Part shown: piece by piece, positions 40,513 to 50,251 of the stretch
Layout: every line of letters begins with the position of its first letter
Position numbering within the stretch: the stretch's first letter is position 1
Assembly (NCBI RefSeq): GCF_004360155.1
Contig: NZ_SAIS01000009.1
Location: forward strand, 124,001 to 188,000
Direction of reading: 5' to 3'
Source: Paraglaciecola marina
Lineage (GTDB): Bacteria > Pseudomonadota > Gammaproteobacteria > Enterobacterales > Alteromonadaceae
Length of the DNA: 64,000 bases
Notes under the pieces: model-generated
Seen by the model: only the letters and a program-made list of their open reading frames with translations
Told to the model about the DNA's origin: nothing
The model's database searches: none
Translations under genes and position numbers: made by a program

Positions 40513-40540
40513 CGTCATTCCCGCGAAGGCGGGAATGACG
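40513..40540. repeat. Palindromic REP/dRS3-like element
   Basis: CGTCATTCCCGC, loop GAAG, GCGGGAATGACG: a perfect 12-bp stem. The core ATTCCCGC...GCGGGAAT is the same as in the dispersed dRS3/NEMIS-type and other extragenic palindromes of many proteobacteria. No T-run follows, so it is not an ordinary terminator. Confidence 0.85.
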
Positions 40541-40619
40541 GAGAATAGAAGGGACGATGTCACCGTCTGCTTCCTCAGTATAGGTGATCGTCACCGCTAC
40601 TTAATCGTATGTCCGCTTT

Positions 40620-40650
40620 TCGCTCAAAGCCGTCCGTCGCCTCAGTGCCA
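40620..40650. repeat. 31-bp direct repeat, copy 2
   Basis: Identical to 39347-39377. Here it is nested inside the GTCCGCTTT/AAAGCGGAC inverted pair. Confidence 0.9.
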
Positions 40651-40849
40651 ATTGCAGTCATTCCTCACTTTTGAGTGGTTGCTTCTGCTTCACGCCCAAA
40701 GCGGACCAAACGAATTGTTAAATCGAAAGGATTACACAGTCAAGAGCAGAAATTTGAATGGCAGATTTCACTGCTGTTGTAAAAACAAATAAACAGCAAA
40801 TGGCACTTCTTTACCAAAACCGTATCTGAGTTAAACAATAGACACTTAG

Positions 40850-41065
40850 TTACTGAATTCGATTGATACAACATTTCTTAAATTTCTTTCCACTTCCGCA
40901 AATACATAGCTCATTGCGACCAATTTTTTTTGTTATCTTTGCTTTAGGGATATTAGCCAAAACTTGCTCGCTTGTTTCATCATATACCCAATCGAACTCT
41001 ATGTAGTCGGCTGTATTGAATAGTTTAGTGTGCTTTTTATCATCATAATGTTTTACACCAATCAC
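40850..41065 (-). CDS. Small SEC-C zinc-motif protein
   Basis: 71 residues from GTG 41065. The C-terminus IGRNELCICGSGKKFKKCC is the SEC-C zinc-binding motif of SecA and many small proteins. The preceding 45 residues are not recognised. The frame continues open for about nine codons upstream of the GTG without an alternative standard start, and the ribosome-binding site is weak, so the gene may be a 3' fragment of a longer SEC-C protein. Confidence 0.5.
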   Translation of the reverse strand: MIGVKHYDDKKHTKLFNTADYIEFDWVYDETSEQVLANIPKAKITKKIGRNELCICGSGKKFKKCCINRIQ

Positions 41066-41323
41066 AATACATTTTCTTGCTTTAAATCGTCAGGGTCAGA
41101 GCGGTTGATATCGAGTTAATGTTTAACGACTAGTCATCACCGTAACATCGGCTTCGCCGATGTCCATCTTAGGTGGCTTCCCACTGCTCTTCCACCTTTA
41201 AAGTATCAGCAAAATGGCTTATTCATAACGTGTATGTGATGTGGTAACTAAGTCGCGCAGCAGGAGTTATTCGATTGATTTGGAAGAAGCTGCTTAATTC
41301 AGGGTGTCTAGGTAGCCTTTACT
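41066..41323. other. Non-coding gap with hairpin and short repeat
   Basis: 258 bases. ACATCGGC, TTC, GCCGATGT at 41145-41163 is a perfect 8-bp stem. TCAGGGTCAGAG at 41090-41101 recurs at 42507-42518, a motif I associate with ends of degraded mobile elements. No ORF. Confidence 0.4.
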
Positions 41324-42133
41324 TTACCTGAAGTGGTCAACTAAAAGTTGTGCATATCCATCTCGTGTTTTTTGATCAATAAAATGATTGTCATTGACAG
41401 ACAGGTGGTAAGTTGAGTGTGTAAAGTTATGCTGCTTAAGATAGGTCATTATCTTATTGGCCATGAGGGATGAAGGCCAAATATGGTCATTTTTTGCTGA
41501 AATTAATAAAAGAGAACCATTGATTTTTTCGAATTGAAATTGGGCATAAGAAGCTGAATTTTGAGTTAATGCTGCTGTAGACCGCTCATAAATACTCTCT
41601 TCAGATTGGCGAGGAAAAGTAACCGAGGGTAAAGGCTTCCCTTTAATAGTCCACGCATGGGGGCTAATTTGACCATGCCAAGCAACCGATGAAGGAACTA
41701 TACCAGCCACAGCGGTGATTCTGGGATCGTTTGTTGCACTAAGAAATGCTAACTCTGAGCCGCGTGATACGCCTAGAATACCCAAATTATTGGTATTAAC
41801 TTGTGGGTGATTTTGTAAATAATCTAAGGCATCGCTCACTGTTTCTATCGGTATTTCATCTAATGTATTTGGTAAGCCCTGAGATCGAAAATAAGCTAAA
41901 CTCATGGCAACAATCCCATGGGCAGCCAACAGTTCAGGGTAAACTGTATTACGATGTCCACTCGAACCTCCCAGCACTATCACCGCAGACATTTTTCCTG
42001 ATTGTTTTGGTATATACAATGTGGCGCTAATTTGTTCTGTTTGTAAATCAGTAGTTACAAAACTAACCTTAGCGTTTGCAATAAAAGTGTTGCAGGCTAA
42101 CAATAAAAAACATGTTATTTGTTTATAGGGCAT
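41324..42133 (-). CDS. Exported BAAT/dienelactone-hydrolase-like esterase
   Basis: 269 residues. A signal peptide covers about 1-21 (TFIANA-KV). The mature part is an alpha/beta hydrolase resembling the C-terminal domain of acyl-CoA thioester hydrolase/BAAT: VIVLGGSSG at 51-59, nucleophile Ser123 in GVSRGSELAF, Asp216 in SAKNDHIWPSS and His250 in NDNHF. Periplasmic location makes an acyl-CoA substrate unlikely; an ester or peptide-like substrate is more plausible. Unlinked to neighbours. Confidence 0.8.
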   Translation of the reverse strand: MPYKQITCFLLLACNTFIANAKVSFVTTDLQTEQISATLYIPKQSGKMSAVIVLGGSSGHRNTVYPELLAAHGIVAMSLAYFRSQGLPNTLDEIPIETVSDALDYLQNHPQVNTNNLGILGVSRGSELAFLSATNDPRITAVAGIVPSSVAWHGQISPHAWTIKGKPLPSVTFPRQSEESIYERSTAALTQNSASYAQFQFEKINGSLLLISAKNDHIWPSSLMANKIMTYLKQHNFTHSTYHLSVNDNHFIDQKTRDGYAQLLVDHFR

Positions 42134-42784
42134 AGCGAAGTCTATTTAATAAGGTCCATTGATAGTAGATAGGATACATTCGCTAATTCCTCAGCGCTAA
42201 TTATCAAATAACAGAGTTAATAGTTTATGGAACCGGCGGAGCAGAACCGTTGATTTACTTTTTACGCTTTGAAATGTTCATATTTTCATTGGTACCTTTT
42301 AAGTGCTTTGTTGTAACACCCTCATGTAAGGCTGTATGGTATGTGAATAAGGCTGATTAATCATAACCAATCTTATTCATTTTCCAAAATAATCCGCAGA
42401 TGGTTTATTCGCTGACACCACAAATTTCGATGATACATAGGATGTAAATCCGTATGCAATTCAAGAACTGTTGTTTGCATACACGTTCATCTGGCATGGC
42501 AAATTATCAGGGTCAGAGTTAAATTAAACTTGTAAGATATTGATTTATAGTGGCTTACTATTTGTTGCAGTGACATTATCCCGTTTAAAGTTTTAACTAT
42601 TGTTTACACATACCGATACTTTATTGAACCTCACTCCTGAAGGTCAGGCCTTGTCGCTTTTAACCATTGGGGAATGACATGGGATTAAAAGGTTACTTGG
42701 CTTTTATATTGCCTAAAGTTCACGAGATTTTTATACAAAAAAGCCCTCAATTTTGAGGGCTTTGATTTTTGGGCTTAGTTACGG
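42134..42784. other. Long non-coding gap at the end of the accessory region
   Basis: 651 bases with no ORF. It contains the second TCAGGGTCAGAG copy (42507-42518), a GAATAAG/CTTATTC inverted pair around 42345-42380, and at its right end the terminator of the ABC operon (42740-42763). Confidence 0.45.
42740..42763 (-). terminator. Intrinsic terminator of the ABC/M1 operon
   Basis: AAAGCCCTCAA and TTGAGGGCTTT form an 11-bp stem with a two-base loop. On the minus strand a run of T follows the stem, 22 bases after the ABC-M1 stop codon. Confidence 0.85.
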
Positions 42785-45700
42785 TTACAACTTAATGATG
42801 TTGTTACCTGTGTCGCGGTCAATAAAGCGTACGAATGGGTCTATGCCCGCGTAGTTGGGGACTTCATCAACCGTTAATTCAATGGTGGTGTCTCCACTTT
42901 CAATGGTATGTAGGCCTTTGTAAATCACCTTATTGTCGGCTGCAAAGTTGTTGGGGTCGTCACTAAATAGCACTATCTCTACTTCTTGTGAGAAGGGCTG
43001 TTCGGTTTCTTTACCTTTGCCGTCTGCTGCAAACTGTTGGGCCGATACGGTGAACAATACTGTGGTTTGTCCGTTTTCATCGGTTGCCTGTGATATTTCT
43101 TTGGCTTGTAGGTCGTAGATGGTGATCTGCGAAAACAAGTCTTGAATATAAGCTTGCTCTTCTACCGTAGCTACTGCGTTTAAATGCCTGACTAAATCAA
43201 GTGTGGTGGGGTACAAGTCTTCTCTAAATTTATATTCATTTAGCAAGGCTTGTAGTGCCTGATTAAGTCGAGTTTCACCTAGCTTGTTGACTAGCGCCAT
43301 CATCACAACCGAGCCTTTTTGATAATGAATATATTGCTGGTTTTCAGAGCGCAGCAATGGCATTTCTTCAATACGTTCTGCGCTGCGGCCTTGTAGGTAC
43401 CGGTCTAGCTCGTGGGTTAAGAATTTACGGAGTTTTGTTTCACCGTATTTTTGTTTCATCACCATTAACGCGCTGTACTGAGATAGGCTTTCAGACAAAA
43501 TTGCGCTGCCTTGTACATTGGCAGCATTAAGCTGGTGGCCCCACCATTGGTGAGCGACTTCGTGAGCAGTCACGTAGTAAACAGGGTCAATGTTTTCAGG
43601 ATCTCGCAGGTCGGTTATAAAGCCTATGTTTTCTGAGTAAGGCACAGTATTCGCAAAGCTTTGTGCAAAACTGCGGTAACCCGGAAACTCAATGATCCTT
43701 AATTGCTTGTGCTGGTAGGGGCCAAATGCTTGTTGAAAATAATCGAGTGAGTCTTGGCTAGACTCTATCATTCGGTCTATGTTCCAGTGATGATCTTTAT
43801 GGTAGTAAACTTCAATGCTTATGCCTTTATATTCAACCTTTTTACTTTCAAGTTTGGCAGACATAATACTGAAGAAGTTAACCATAGGGGCATCCATTTC
43901 GTACCTGTAATAGTTGCGTCCGTTTTCTTGCCATTCTTTTTGTAAATACCCAGGCACAATAGCAAATTGATCGGCGCTGGTGGATACAGTGGCGCTAAAG
44001 TCAATAAACTCGACTCCCTTACCAAAAAAGCTTTCGGTATAACGTGAGGTGTCTTCTAGTTTATAGGCTCGCTGCAATGGCGGTAAATCCCGTTTGCGTC
44101 TTTCATGCTGATCAGTAATGCGGTAATCCTCATTAAAACCAAAAGACGGGAACAAGGTAAAGTTATTAATAAAGGTGCCGTTTTTGACTAAGGTGCTGTC
44201 TTCACCTCTGTCTTTAAAGCCATTGTGGTACCTAGATACCGTTATAGTGCCTTGCCTTTCTTCGTTAGGGGCAAGTGGCTCGCTGAGTTCATACCAACCC
44301 ACATTATATTTACTGTCGATTTCACCTAAGGTGCCACCGGGTATGTCAACGGTATAGGCTTTAGTGTGCTGTGGAATATTCACTAAAAATCGCGTGATAG
44401 GTGTGTTAGTGCGGTTAATGACTTTTACTTTGGCGTTGGCATCTATGCGCCTACTTTCAGGGAATATATCAATAGCGGCATCAACACTCACTATGGTTGG
44501 TATAGGGGCATCACGAAATTCAACGAAGTCTTTTTCGTAATCTGCTTGGGTATTTAAGGTGTCGTCTTGGCTATAAAAGGTATTCAATACTTTGGTGTTG
44601 TAATGAATGTAAGCACCGCTACTAATAAATACCACTAAAGCTACTGCAGCAATACTCTTACCTTGAGTGCCTAGTTGATAATTTAATAAGCTAAAACGTT
44701 GTTTTAACGAGGTTTGCGGGCCTCGCTTCCATAAGCCATAACTCAGCACACTTAGCACTACCGCTAAGGCTGACCAGTACAACATGTACCAATTTTGGGT
44801 TTGCATAAACCAGCCATAGCCGTTTAATCCTGAGTATTGCAGGGTAGGGGCGGCTGCAAAATTGAACATATTATGTTCTATGCCTATTTGCGGAAACACA
44901 ATAGACACAAATATGTAGCCAACAAAAATTAGCATACCCACGTACTTATTAGGGCTGAGTACTTGAATCAAAAAGGCTAATACTATGGTTAAGCAAAATG
45001 GCAGCACGCCAAAATATAAAAGGCTTATTAGGTATTGACCAAACTCGATGTTTTCGTAGCCACTTAACAGTTGTTTGATGATGGCAAGGGCCATGCCTAC
45101 AAAATGTAAAGACACAATCACTAACATCACAGCTATGAGTTTAGATAGCCAAAAGGTGACATTGTGCACGGGCATGCTGTCTACAATATCGCCCATGCCT
45201 ACGTTGCGTTCACGCCATACTACTTCTGCTGTGTAGTAAGTAATTACAATTATGGTCATAAGCGAAAATGCGCCTATGATGATTTGCACTAAGGTTTGAG
45301 TTAAGGGCCAATTTGGAGAGCCATAAACACCGTTTATATTGAAAAAACTCGCCACTAATTGAAATGCAGAGAATAGTAACAACACCGCAAATGCAGGGCT
45401 GAACATCACTTGTTTTATCTCAAATTTAGTACGAGTGATAAACTGTGAAAACCCATTGTCTGCTGTAGACTTAATGGCAATATTAATGGTTTTAGGAATG
45501 ACACTGGCGTTTTCTTTGCGTGCTTTTTTGCTGGCTTTATTTGGCGTTAAGTTTAAGGGTTTAAACAAGCCGCCTCCAGCTAGTAATATAAAACCGCCCA
45601 CGGCCACCCATAACAGCCTATTTTGTAATACCGCACCACCTAAAGAAACCATTAAGGCGTTCTTTTCAAAGGCAGTCCAATATCTTGCATATTCACGAAA

Positions 45701-46342
45701 TGAATTGAGCCCAAATGGGTCAAGTAAGGCACGAATAGTGCGCTGTTCGGGTTCGTTAAAGACCTGCCCAGCGACTACATAAAGTATAAACAACCCTAGT
45801 GCACAGATATAACCCGCCATCATGTTTCTAAATAGGTTGGTGACTGCATAAAACAAAGCTGCTACAACAAAAATGGTGGTAGTAGAGAATATTAAAAAAG
45901 GTTGTAGGTACATCATTAGGCTATTGGGGCCAATGCGTTCGCCGTCTACCCATGGCATTAAGGTGCCAATAAATGTACCTAAAGGCACCATAGCAAATAC
46001 CGTTAGACATATAAGATATGCCCCTAAAAAACGCCCTAGGTTGTAACTAAAGGGTTTAATAGGTTTGGTATAAATGATTTCAGACATGAATGATGTGTGG
46101 TTACGGGTGGCGGTACCCGATACAAAATTCACCACCATAAACATGCCAAACACACTTAAAATTAATAGAATTTGGGTGACAGCAAAGGGGCTGTTAAACA
46201 GTACATTACCACCTGAGCCAATTTGCACTTGGTCTATGGTAATGGCTAAAAAAGGTAACAGAAAAAACACTAAGCAGGTCACAATAAACGAGGGCTGGCG
46301 GGTAAAATAACGCCATTCAAAACCTAACATTTGGCTAAACAT
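42785..46342 (-). CDS. ABC-2 permease fused to an M1-family aminopeptidase domain
   Basis: 1185 residues. The first about 590 residues contain two ABC-2-type permease blocks of six helices each (first helix at 18-36). A periplasmic C-terminal half follows: a beta-sandwich region, then a gluzincin domain with HEVAHQWWGH (His927, Glu928, His931) and the third ligand Glu951 in LSESLSQYSALM. The spacing from the second His to this Glu is 19 residues rather than the 18 of classical M1 enzymes. Such fusions are annotated as ABC permease/M1 aminopeptidase; substrates are unknown. Partner ATPase is 12 bases upstream. Confidence 0.9.
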   Translation of the reverse strand: MFSQMLGFEWRYFTRQPSFIVTCLVFFLLPFLAITIDQVQIGSGGNVLFNSPFAVTQILLILSVFGMFMVVNFVSGTATRNHTSFMSEIIYTKPIKPFSYNLGRFLGAYLICLTVFAMVPLGTFIGTLMPWVDGERIGPNSLMMYLQPFLIFSTTTIFVVAALFYAVTNLFRNMMAGYICALGLFILYVVAGQVFNEPEQRTIRALLDPFGLNSFREYARYWTAFEKNALMVSLGGAVLQNRLLWVAVGGFILLAGGGLFKPLNLTPNKASKKARKENASVIPKTINIAIKSTADNGFSQFITRTKFEIKQVMFSPAFAVLLLFSAFQLVASFFNINGVYGSPNWPLTQTLVQIIIGAFSLMTIIVITYYTAEVVWRERNVGMGDIVDSMPVHNVTFWLSKLIAVMLVIVSLHFVGMALAIIKQLLSGYENIEFGQYLISLLYFGVLPFCLTIVLAFLIQVLSPNKYVGMLIFVGYIFVSIVFPQIGIEHNMFNFAAAPTLQYSGLNGYGWFMQTQNWYMLYWSALAVVLSVLSYGLWKRGPQTSLKQRFSLLNYQLGTQGKSIAAVALVVFISSGAYIHYNTKVLNTFYSQDDTLNTQADYEKDFVEFRDAPIPTIVSVDAAIDIFPESRRIDANAKVKVINRTNTPITRFLVNIPQHTKAYTVDIPGGTLGEIDSKYNVGWYELSEPLAPNEERQGTITVSRYHNGFKDRGEDSTLVKNGTFINNFTLFPSFGFNEDYRITDQHERRKRDLPPLQRAYKLEDTSRYTESFFGKGVEFIDFSATVSTSADQFAIVPGYLQKEWQENGRNYYRYEMDAPMVNFFSIMSAKLESKKVEYKGISIEVYYHKDHHWNIDRMIESSQDSLDYFQQAFGPYQHKQLRIIEFPGYRSFAQSFANTVPYSENIGFITDLRDPENIDPVYYVTAHEVAHQWWGHQLNAANVQGSAILSESLSQYSALMVMKQKYGETKLRKFLTHELDRYLQGRSAERIEEMPLLRSENQQYIHYQKGSVVMMALVNKLGETRLNQALQALLNEYKFREDLYPTTLDLVRHLNAVATVEEQAYIQDLFSQITIYDLQAKEISQATDENGQTTVLFTVSAQQFAADGKGKETEQPFSQEVEIVLFSDDPNNFAADNKVIYKGLHTIESGDTTIELTVDEVPNYAGIDPFVRFIDRDTGNNIIKL

Positions 46343-46354
46343 GATTGCGCTTCC

Positions 46355-47236
46355 TTATGCTGCTTGGTTTGAACGAGAGCTGTGCAAAGTAGAAAAGTAC
46401 ACGTCTTCTAAGGTAGCTGGGGTAGCTTCAAACCCTTCTGGTGCTTCTGCTGCCATGACATTTAAAACCGTGCGGCCTGCAAATAGGCGTTTTGAAATAA
46501 CCGGAAGCGTGCTTTCAAGCTCTGCCGCTTCATCTATTGATACGGTTTTGCGCCAAATTTGTCCCGTTAGCTTTTCGGTAACCTCAATGGGGTTGCCTTG
46601 TAATAAAATTTGACCGCTGCCCAGTACAGCCATGTTTGAACAAAGCTCTGATACATCATCTACGATATGGGTAGATAAAATGATGACTTTTTCTTCACCT
46701 AAGGTGACCAATAAATTATGAAAGCGGTTACGCTCTTCAGGGTCTAGGCCTGCTGTGGGCTCATCAACAATAATTAAGTCTGGGTCGCCTAATAGTGCTT
46801 GGGCAATGCCAAAACGCTGGCGCATACCACCAGAAAATCCACTTACCGCTTTTTTACGATGTTGAAACAAATTGGTGTGAGCCAGCAGTCCATCTACCGC
46901 TTCTTTACGCTCCCCTTTATTGGCTATGCCTTTTAAAATGGCGAGGTGATCTAATAAGTCATAGGCGTTAACCCTAGGGTAAACTCCAAAATCTTGAGGT
47001 AAATAGCCTAAACGTTTACGTAATTCGTTGGGTTGGCTGAGAACATCGGTACCATCAAATTGGATTGTGCCTGTGTCTGGCTGCTGCAGGGTAGAAATGG
47101 TTCGCATTAAACTGGATTTACCGGCTCCATTTGGGCCAAGTAATCCAAACATTCCTTTTGGAATATCTAGATTTACACCATTTAAGGCTTTTACACCATT
47201 GTCATAGGTTTTGGTTACGTTAGTGATTTTTAGCAT
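46355..47236 (-). CDS. ABC transporter ATP-binding protein
   Basis: 293 residues. Walker A GPNGAGKS at 34-41, signature SGGMRQR at 135-141, Walker B LIIVDEPT at 154-161, then the switch His in STHIVDD. The C-terminal extension after residue 215 is typical of ABC-2 exporters. A longer frame opens at 47266; the ATG at 47236 is preferred because AGGGAA lies 8 bases before it and MLKITNVTKTYDNG is the usual N-terminus. Two-gene operon with the permease-peptidase. Confidence 0.93.
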   Translation of the reverse strand: MLKITNVTKTYDNGVKALNGVNLDIPKGMFGLLGPNGAGKSSLMRTISTLQQPDTGTIQFDGTDVLSQPNELRKRLGYLPQDFGVYPRVNAYDLLDHLAILKGIANKGERKEAVDGLLAHTNLFQHRKKAVSGFSGGMRQRFGIAQALLGDPDLIIVDEPTAGLDPEERNRFHNLLVTLGEEKVIILSTHIVDDVSELCSNMAVLGSGQILLQGNPIEVTEKLTGQIWRKTVSIDEAAELESTLPVISKRLFAGRTVLNVMAAEAPEGFEATPATLEDVYFSTLHSSRSNQAA

Positions 47237-47336
47237 GTCGTGTTCCCTGTTATTGTTTTTTATCAATTTAAATATGACGAAATACTAAGCATTAGTCTAT
47301 AGATGCAACATTTTCTTACGAAAACCAATATTTTAT

Positions 47337-47365
47337 TTTAGAGGGTGCCGTATTCGGTATATACT
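47337..47365 (+). promoter_or_regulatory. Candidate aspS promoter
   Basis: TTTAGA (47337-47342), 17 bases, TATACT (47360-47365), then ACGCGGCC, a GC-rich discriminator. Lies 50 bases before aspS in the divergent gap. The -35 hexamer is weak. Confidence 0.45.
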
Positions 47366-47415
47366 ACGCGGCCTTAAATTTTATCAATTTTTACGCTTTT
47401 TAGAGGTCGTTTTTC

Positions 47416-49197
47416 ATGCGCACAGACTATTGTGGCAACATCAATTCTTCTTATATCGGACAAACTGTCACCTTGTGTGGTTGGGTTAATCGTAGCCGTG
47501 ATTTGGGCGGTGTTATCTTTCTTGATTTACGAGACCGCGAAGGTGTGGTTCAAGTGGTGTTTGATCCTGATTTAGTCGAGGTATTTGACGTAGCAAATAG
47601 TTTACGTAATGAGTTCTGCGTGCAGTTGACTGGATTAGTGAGAGCTCGTCCCGAAGGCCAAGTAAATAAAGATATGTCTACCGGCGAAATTGAAATGCTG
47701 GGTAAGTCTTTGACTATCTTAAATAAAGCTGCGCCGCTACCTTTAGATTGGAATCAAGAAAACTCTGAAGAGCAACGTTTAAAGTATCGTTATTTAGATT
47801 TGCGCCGCCCCTTGATGAGCGACAGACTTAAATTTAGAGCTAAAGTCACCAGTAATGTACGTAATTACCTAGAAGGCGATGGCTTTTTAGATATCGAAAC
47901 GCCTATTTTGACCAAAGCTACACCTGAAGGGGCCCGTGATTACTTGGTGCCTAGTCGAACTCACAAAGGTCAGTTCTTTGCTTTGCCGCAGTCACCTCAG
48001 TTGTTTAAGCAGTTGTTGATGATGTCTGGTATGGACAAATATTATCAAATCGTAAAATGTTTCCGAGATGAAGATTTACGTGCTGATCGTCAACCAGAAT
48101 TCACCCAAATTGATATCGAAACCACCTTTTTAGATGCAGATGGTGTGATGTCTATTACCGAAGGTTTGGTGCGTGACTTGTTCCAAAAAATGCTTAATGT
48201 TGATTTGGGTGATTTCCCAAGTATGACATACGCCGATGCGATGCGTCGTTTTGGTAGCGATAAGCCAGACTTACGTAACCCATTAGAATTAACTGATGTG
48301 GCAGATTTACTGAAAGACGTTGAGTTTAAGGTGTTCTCGGGCCCAGCAAACGATGCGAAAGGTCGTGTTGCAGTAATACGTGTACCGGGCGGAGCTAAAT
48401 TGTCTCGTAAACAAATTGATGACTACGGTAAGTTTGTTGGCATTTATGGTGCTAAAGGCCTAGCGTGGATGAAAATCAACGACCTTGATGCAGGTATGGA
48501 AGGCCTTCAGTCGCCAATTCTTAAGTTCTTAAATGAAGACGTAGCTAAAGGCATTGTTGAGCGCGCAGGCGCACAAAGTGGCGATATTTTATTATTTGGT
48601 GCCGACACCAATACAGTAGTAACCGAAGCGCTAGGCGCACTTAGATTAAAACTAGGTGAAGACTTAGACTTACTAGAAGGCGAGTGGAAGCCTCTATGGG
48701 TGGTTGACTTCCCAATGTTTGAGGAAGTTGATGGCCAGTTTTATGCGTTACACCATCCCTTTACTGCACCACGTGATATGACCCCAGAAGAGTTAGCGGC
48801 TAACCCAGCTGGTGCCTTGTCTAATGCATACGACATGGTATTAAATGGCTGTGAGTTAGGTGGTGGTTCGGTTCGTATTCATAATCAAGAGATGCAAGCC
48901 TGTGTGTTTAAGTTACTAGGTATTAGCGATGAAGAAGCCGAGATGAAATTTGGGTTCTTACTAGAAGCCCTTAAATTTGGTGCTCCGCCCCATGCTGGCT
49001 TGGCCTTTGGTTTAGACCGTATGGTAATGCTGATGACTGGCGCTACGTCTATTCGTGATGTTATGGCGTTCCCTAAAACCACTACCGCGGCTTGCCCATT
49101 AACCGATGCACCGGGTGAAGCTAACCCAGATCAACTTAAAGAGTTGTCTATCCGCACGGTTATTGAGAAAAAAGAAAAAGAAAGTAAAACTGATTAA
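47416..49197 (+). CDS. aspS: Aspartyl-tRNA synthetase
   Basis: 593 residues (E. coli 590). A class II synthetase charging tRNA-Asp. N-terminal OB anticodon-binding domain ([23 protein letters not shown]), catalytic core with motif 2 [20 protein letters not shown], the bacterial GAD insertion at about 290-420, and motif 3 [15 protein letters not shown]. The residue pattern matches the discriminating bacterial type. It heads the aspS-nudB-ruvC-ruvA-ruvB series. Confidence 0.98.
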   Translation: MRTDYCGNINSSYIGQTVTLCGWVNRSRDLGGVIFLDLRDREGVVQVVFDPDLVEVFDVANSLRNEFCVQLTGLVRARPEGQVNKDMSTGEIEMLGKSLTILNKAAPLPLDWNQENSEEQRLKYRYLDLRRPLMSDRLKFRAKVTSNVRNYLEGDGFLDIETPILTKATPEGARDYLVPSRTHKGQFFALPQSPQLFKQLLMMSGMDKYYQIVKCFRDEDLRADRQPEFTQIDIETTFLDADGVMSITEGLVRDLFQKMLNVDLGDFPSMTYADAMRRFGSDKPDLRNPLELTDVADLLKDVEFKVFSGPANDAKGRVAVIRVPGGAKLSRKQIDDYGKFVGIYGAKGLAWMKINDLDAGMEGLQSPILKFLNEDVAKGIVERAGAQSGDILLFGADTNTVVTEALGALRLKLGEDLDLLEGEWKPLWVVDFPMFEEVDGQFYALHHPFTAPRDMTPEELAANPAGALSNAYDMVLNGCELGGGSVRIHNQEMQACVFKLLGISDEEAEMKFGFLLEALKFGAPPHAGLAFGLDRMVMLMTGATSIRDVMAFPKTTTAACPLTDAPGEANPDQLKELSIRTVIEKKEKESKTD

Positions 49198-49209
49198 GTT
49201 TTAGCTGAG

Positions 49210-49656
49210 ATGACATCACCTTACCGCATCCCAAAATCTGCCCTTACGGTTGTATACAACAAAGCTGGGCAGGTATTGGTGATGCAGCGTAATGATGACC
49301 CCGCGTTTTGGCAATCTGTCACAGGTACCCTTGAAGAGGGTGAACAACCCTTTGAGACTGCCATGCGAGAAGTCTTAGAAGAGACGGGTATTGATATCAC
49401 CAATAATGGTTATCAGCTTCGAGACTGCCAAAAAATAAATACCTACGAAATACGGGATATGTGGAAACACAGGTACCCTCCAAATACCCCTTTTAATACC
49501 GAGTATGTGTTTGCTGTGGAAGTTGCCAACGATCAAGCTGTTATACTTACCGAGCACTCAGCTTATTTTTGGTTAGATAAACAAGCTGCAATGGAAAAGG
49601 TCTGGTCTGATACCAATCGTGAAGCAATCTCATTGTATGTGCCAGATGCAAACTAA
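49210..49656 (+). CDS. nudB: Dihydroneopterin triphosphate diphosphatase
   Basis: 148 residues (E. coli 150). A Nudix hydrolase that removes pyrophosphate from dihydroneopterin triphosphate in folate synthesis. The Nudix box runs from Gly39 to Ile61: G-x5-E45-x7-R53-E54-x2-E57-E58-x-G60. FWQSVTGTLEEGE and the C-terminal TEHSAYFWLD match E. coli NudB. It starts 12 bases after aspS, as in E. coli. yebC, which separates nudB from ruvC in E. coli, is absent here. Confidence 0.93.
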   Translation: MTSPYRIPKSALTVVYNKAGQVLVMQRNDDPAFWQSVTGTLEEGEQPFETAMREVLEETGIDITNNGYQLRDCQKINTYEIRDMWKHRYPPNTPFNTEYVFAVEVANDQAVILTEHSAYFWLDKQAAMEKVWSDTNREAISLYVPDAN

Positions 49657-49704
49657 TTTATTAATATTCACCTATTCTAACTGTCTATTCCGAGTGTTTG
49701 CCTA

Positions 49705-50226
49705 ATGGCTTTAATTTTAGGAATTGACCCCGGCTCCCGTATTACGGGTTATGGGGTAATTAAAAAAGTCGGGCAAAAGTCTGAGTATGTAGCCAGTGGC
49801 TGTATTCGCGTTCAAGGTGATGAGCTTGCAGGTAGGCTCAAGCAAATTTTTGATGGCGTGAGTGAAATTATTCATCAATTTCAGCCAAATGAATTCGCTA
49901 TTGAGCAAGTCTTTATGGCGAAAAATCCTGATTCAGCTCTTAAGCTAGGGCAAGCCAGAGGGGCGGCTATTGTTGCCGCTACCACTTTTGATTTACCGGT
50001 GGCAGAATATTCTGCGAGGCAAATTAAGCAGTCGGTTGTGGGTAAAGGTAGCGCTGATAAATCACAGGTACAGCATATGGTGACCTACTTATTAAACCTA
50101 GCTGCCAAACCTCAAGCTGATGCAGCAGACGCATTAGCAGTGGCTTTATGCCACAATCATACCCAACAGAGTTTAATTAAAATGTCTGGTCAAGCCTCAA
50201 AAACCGTACGCGGTCGCCTGCGTTAG
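49705..50226 (+). CDS. ruvC: Holliday-junction resolvase RuvC
   Basis: 173 residues, equal to E. coli. It cuts Holliday junctions symmetrically as a dimer. Catalytic residues Asp8, Glu67, Asp139 and Asp142 are each one position after E. coli. The start ATG gives [17 protein letters not shown]. It lies 25 bases before ruvA, forming a ruvCAB cluster rather than a split arrangement. Confidence 0.97.
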   Translation: MALILGIDPGSRITGYGVIKKVGQKSEYVASGCIRVQGDELAGRLKQIFDGVSEIIHQFQPNEFAIEQVFMAKNPDSALKLGQARGAAIVAATTFDLPVAEYSARQIKQSVVGKGSADKSQVQHMVTYLLNLAAKPQADAADALAVALCHNHTQQSLIKMSGQASKTVRGRLR

Positions 50227-50251
50227 TCATAAAAACAAATAAGGAAACACC

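Larger units (their letters stand above)
40342..40849. other. Non-coding gap with palindrome and repeat
   Basis: 508 bases. Holds the 12-bp-stem palindrome at 40513-40540, direct-repeat copy 2 at 40620-40650, and the inverted pair GTCCGCTTT (40611-40619)/AAAGCGGAC (40698-40706). A 111-residue frame across it reads through these repeats and is not believed to be a gene. Confidence 0.5.

Noticed and set aside
40600-40740. Integron attC site suggested by the GTCCGCTTT/AAAGCGGAC pair and GTTAAAT
   Set aside because: No matching left core site (RYYYAAC) and no integrase; gene orientations do not fit a cassette array.
40457-40792. 111-residue plus-strand frame
   Set aside because: It reads through the extragenic palindrome (HVIPAKAGMT is the usual spurious translation of such repeats) and the 31-bp repeat.
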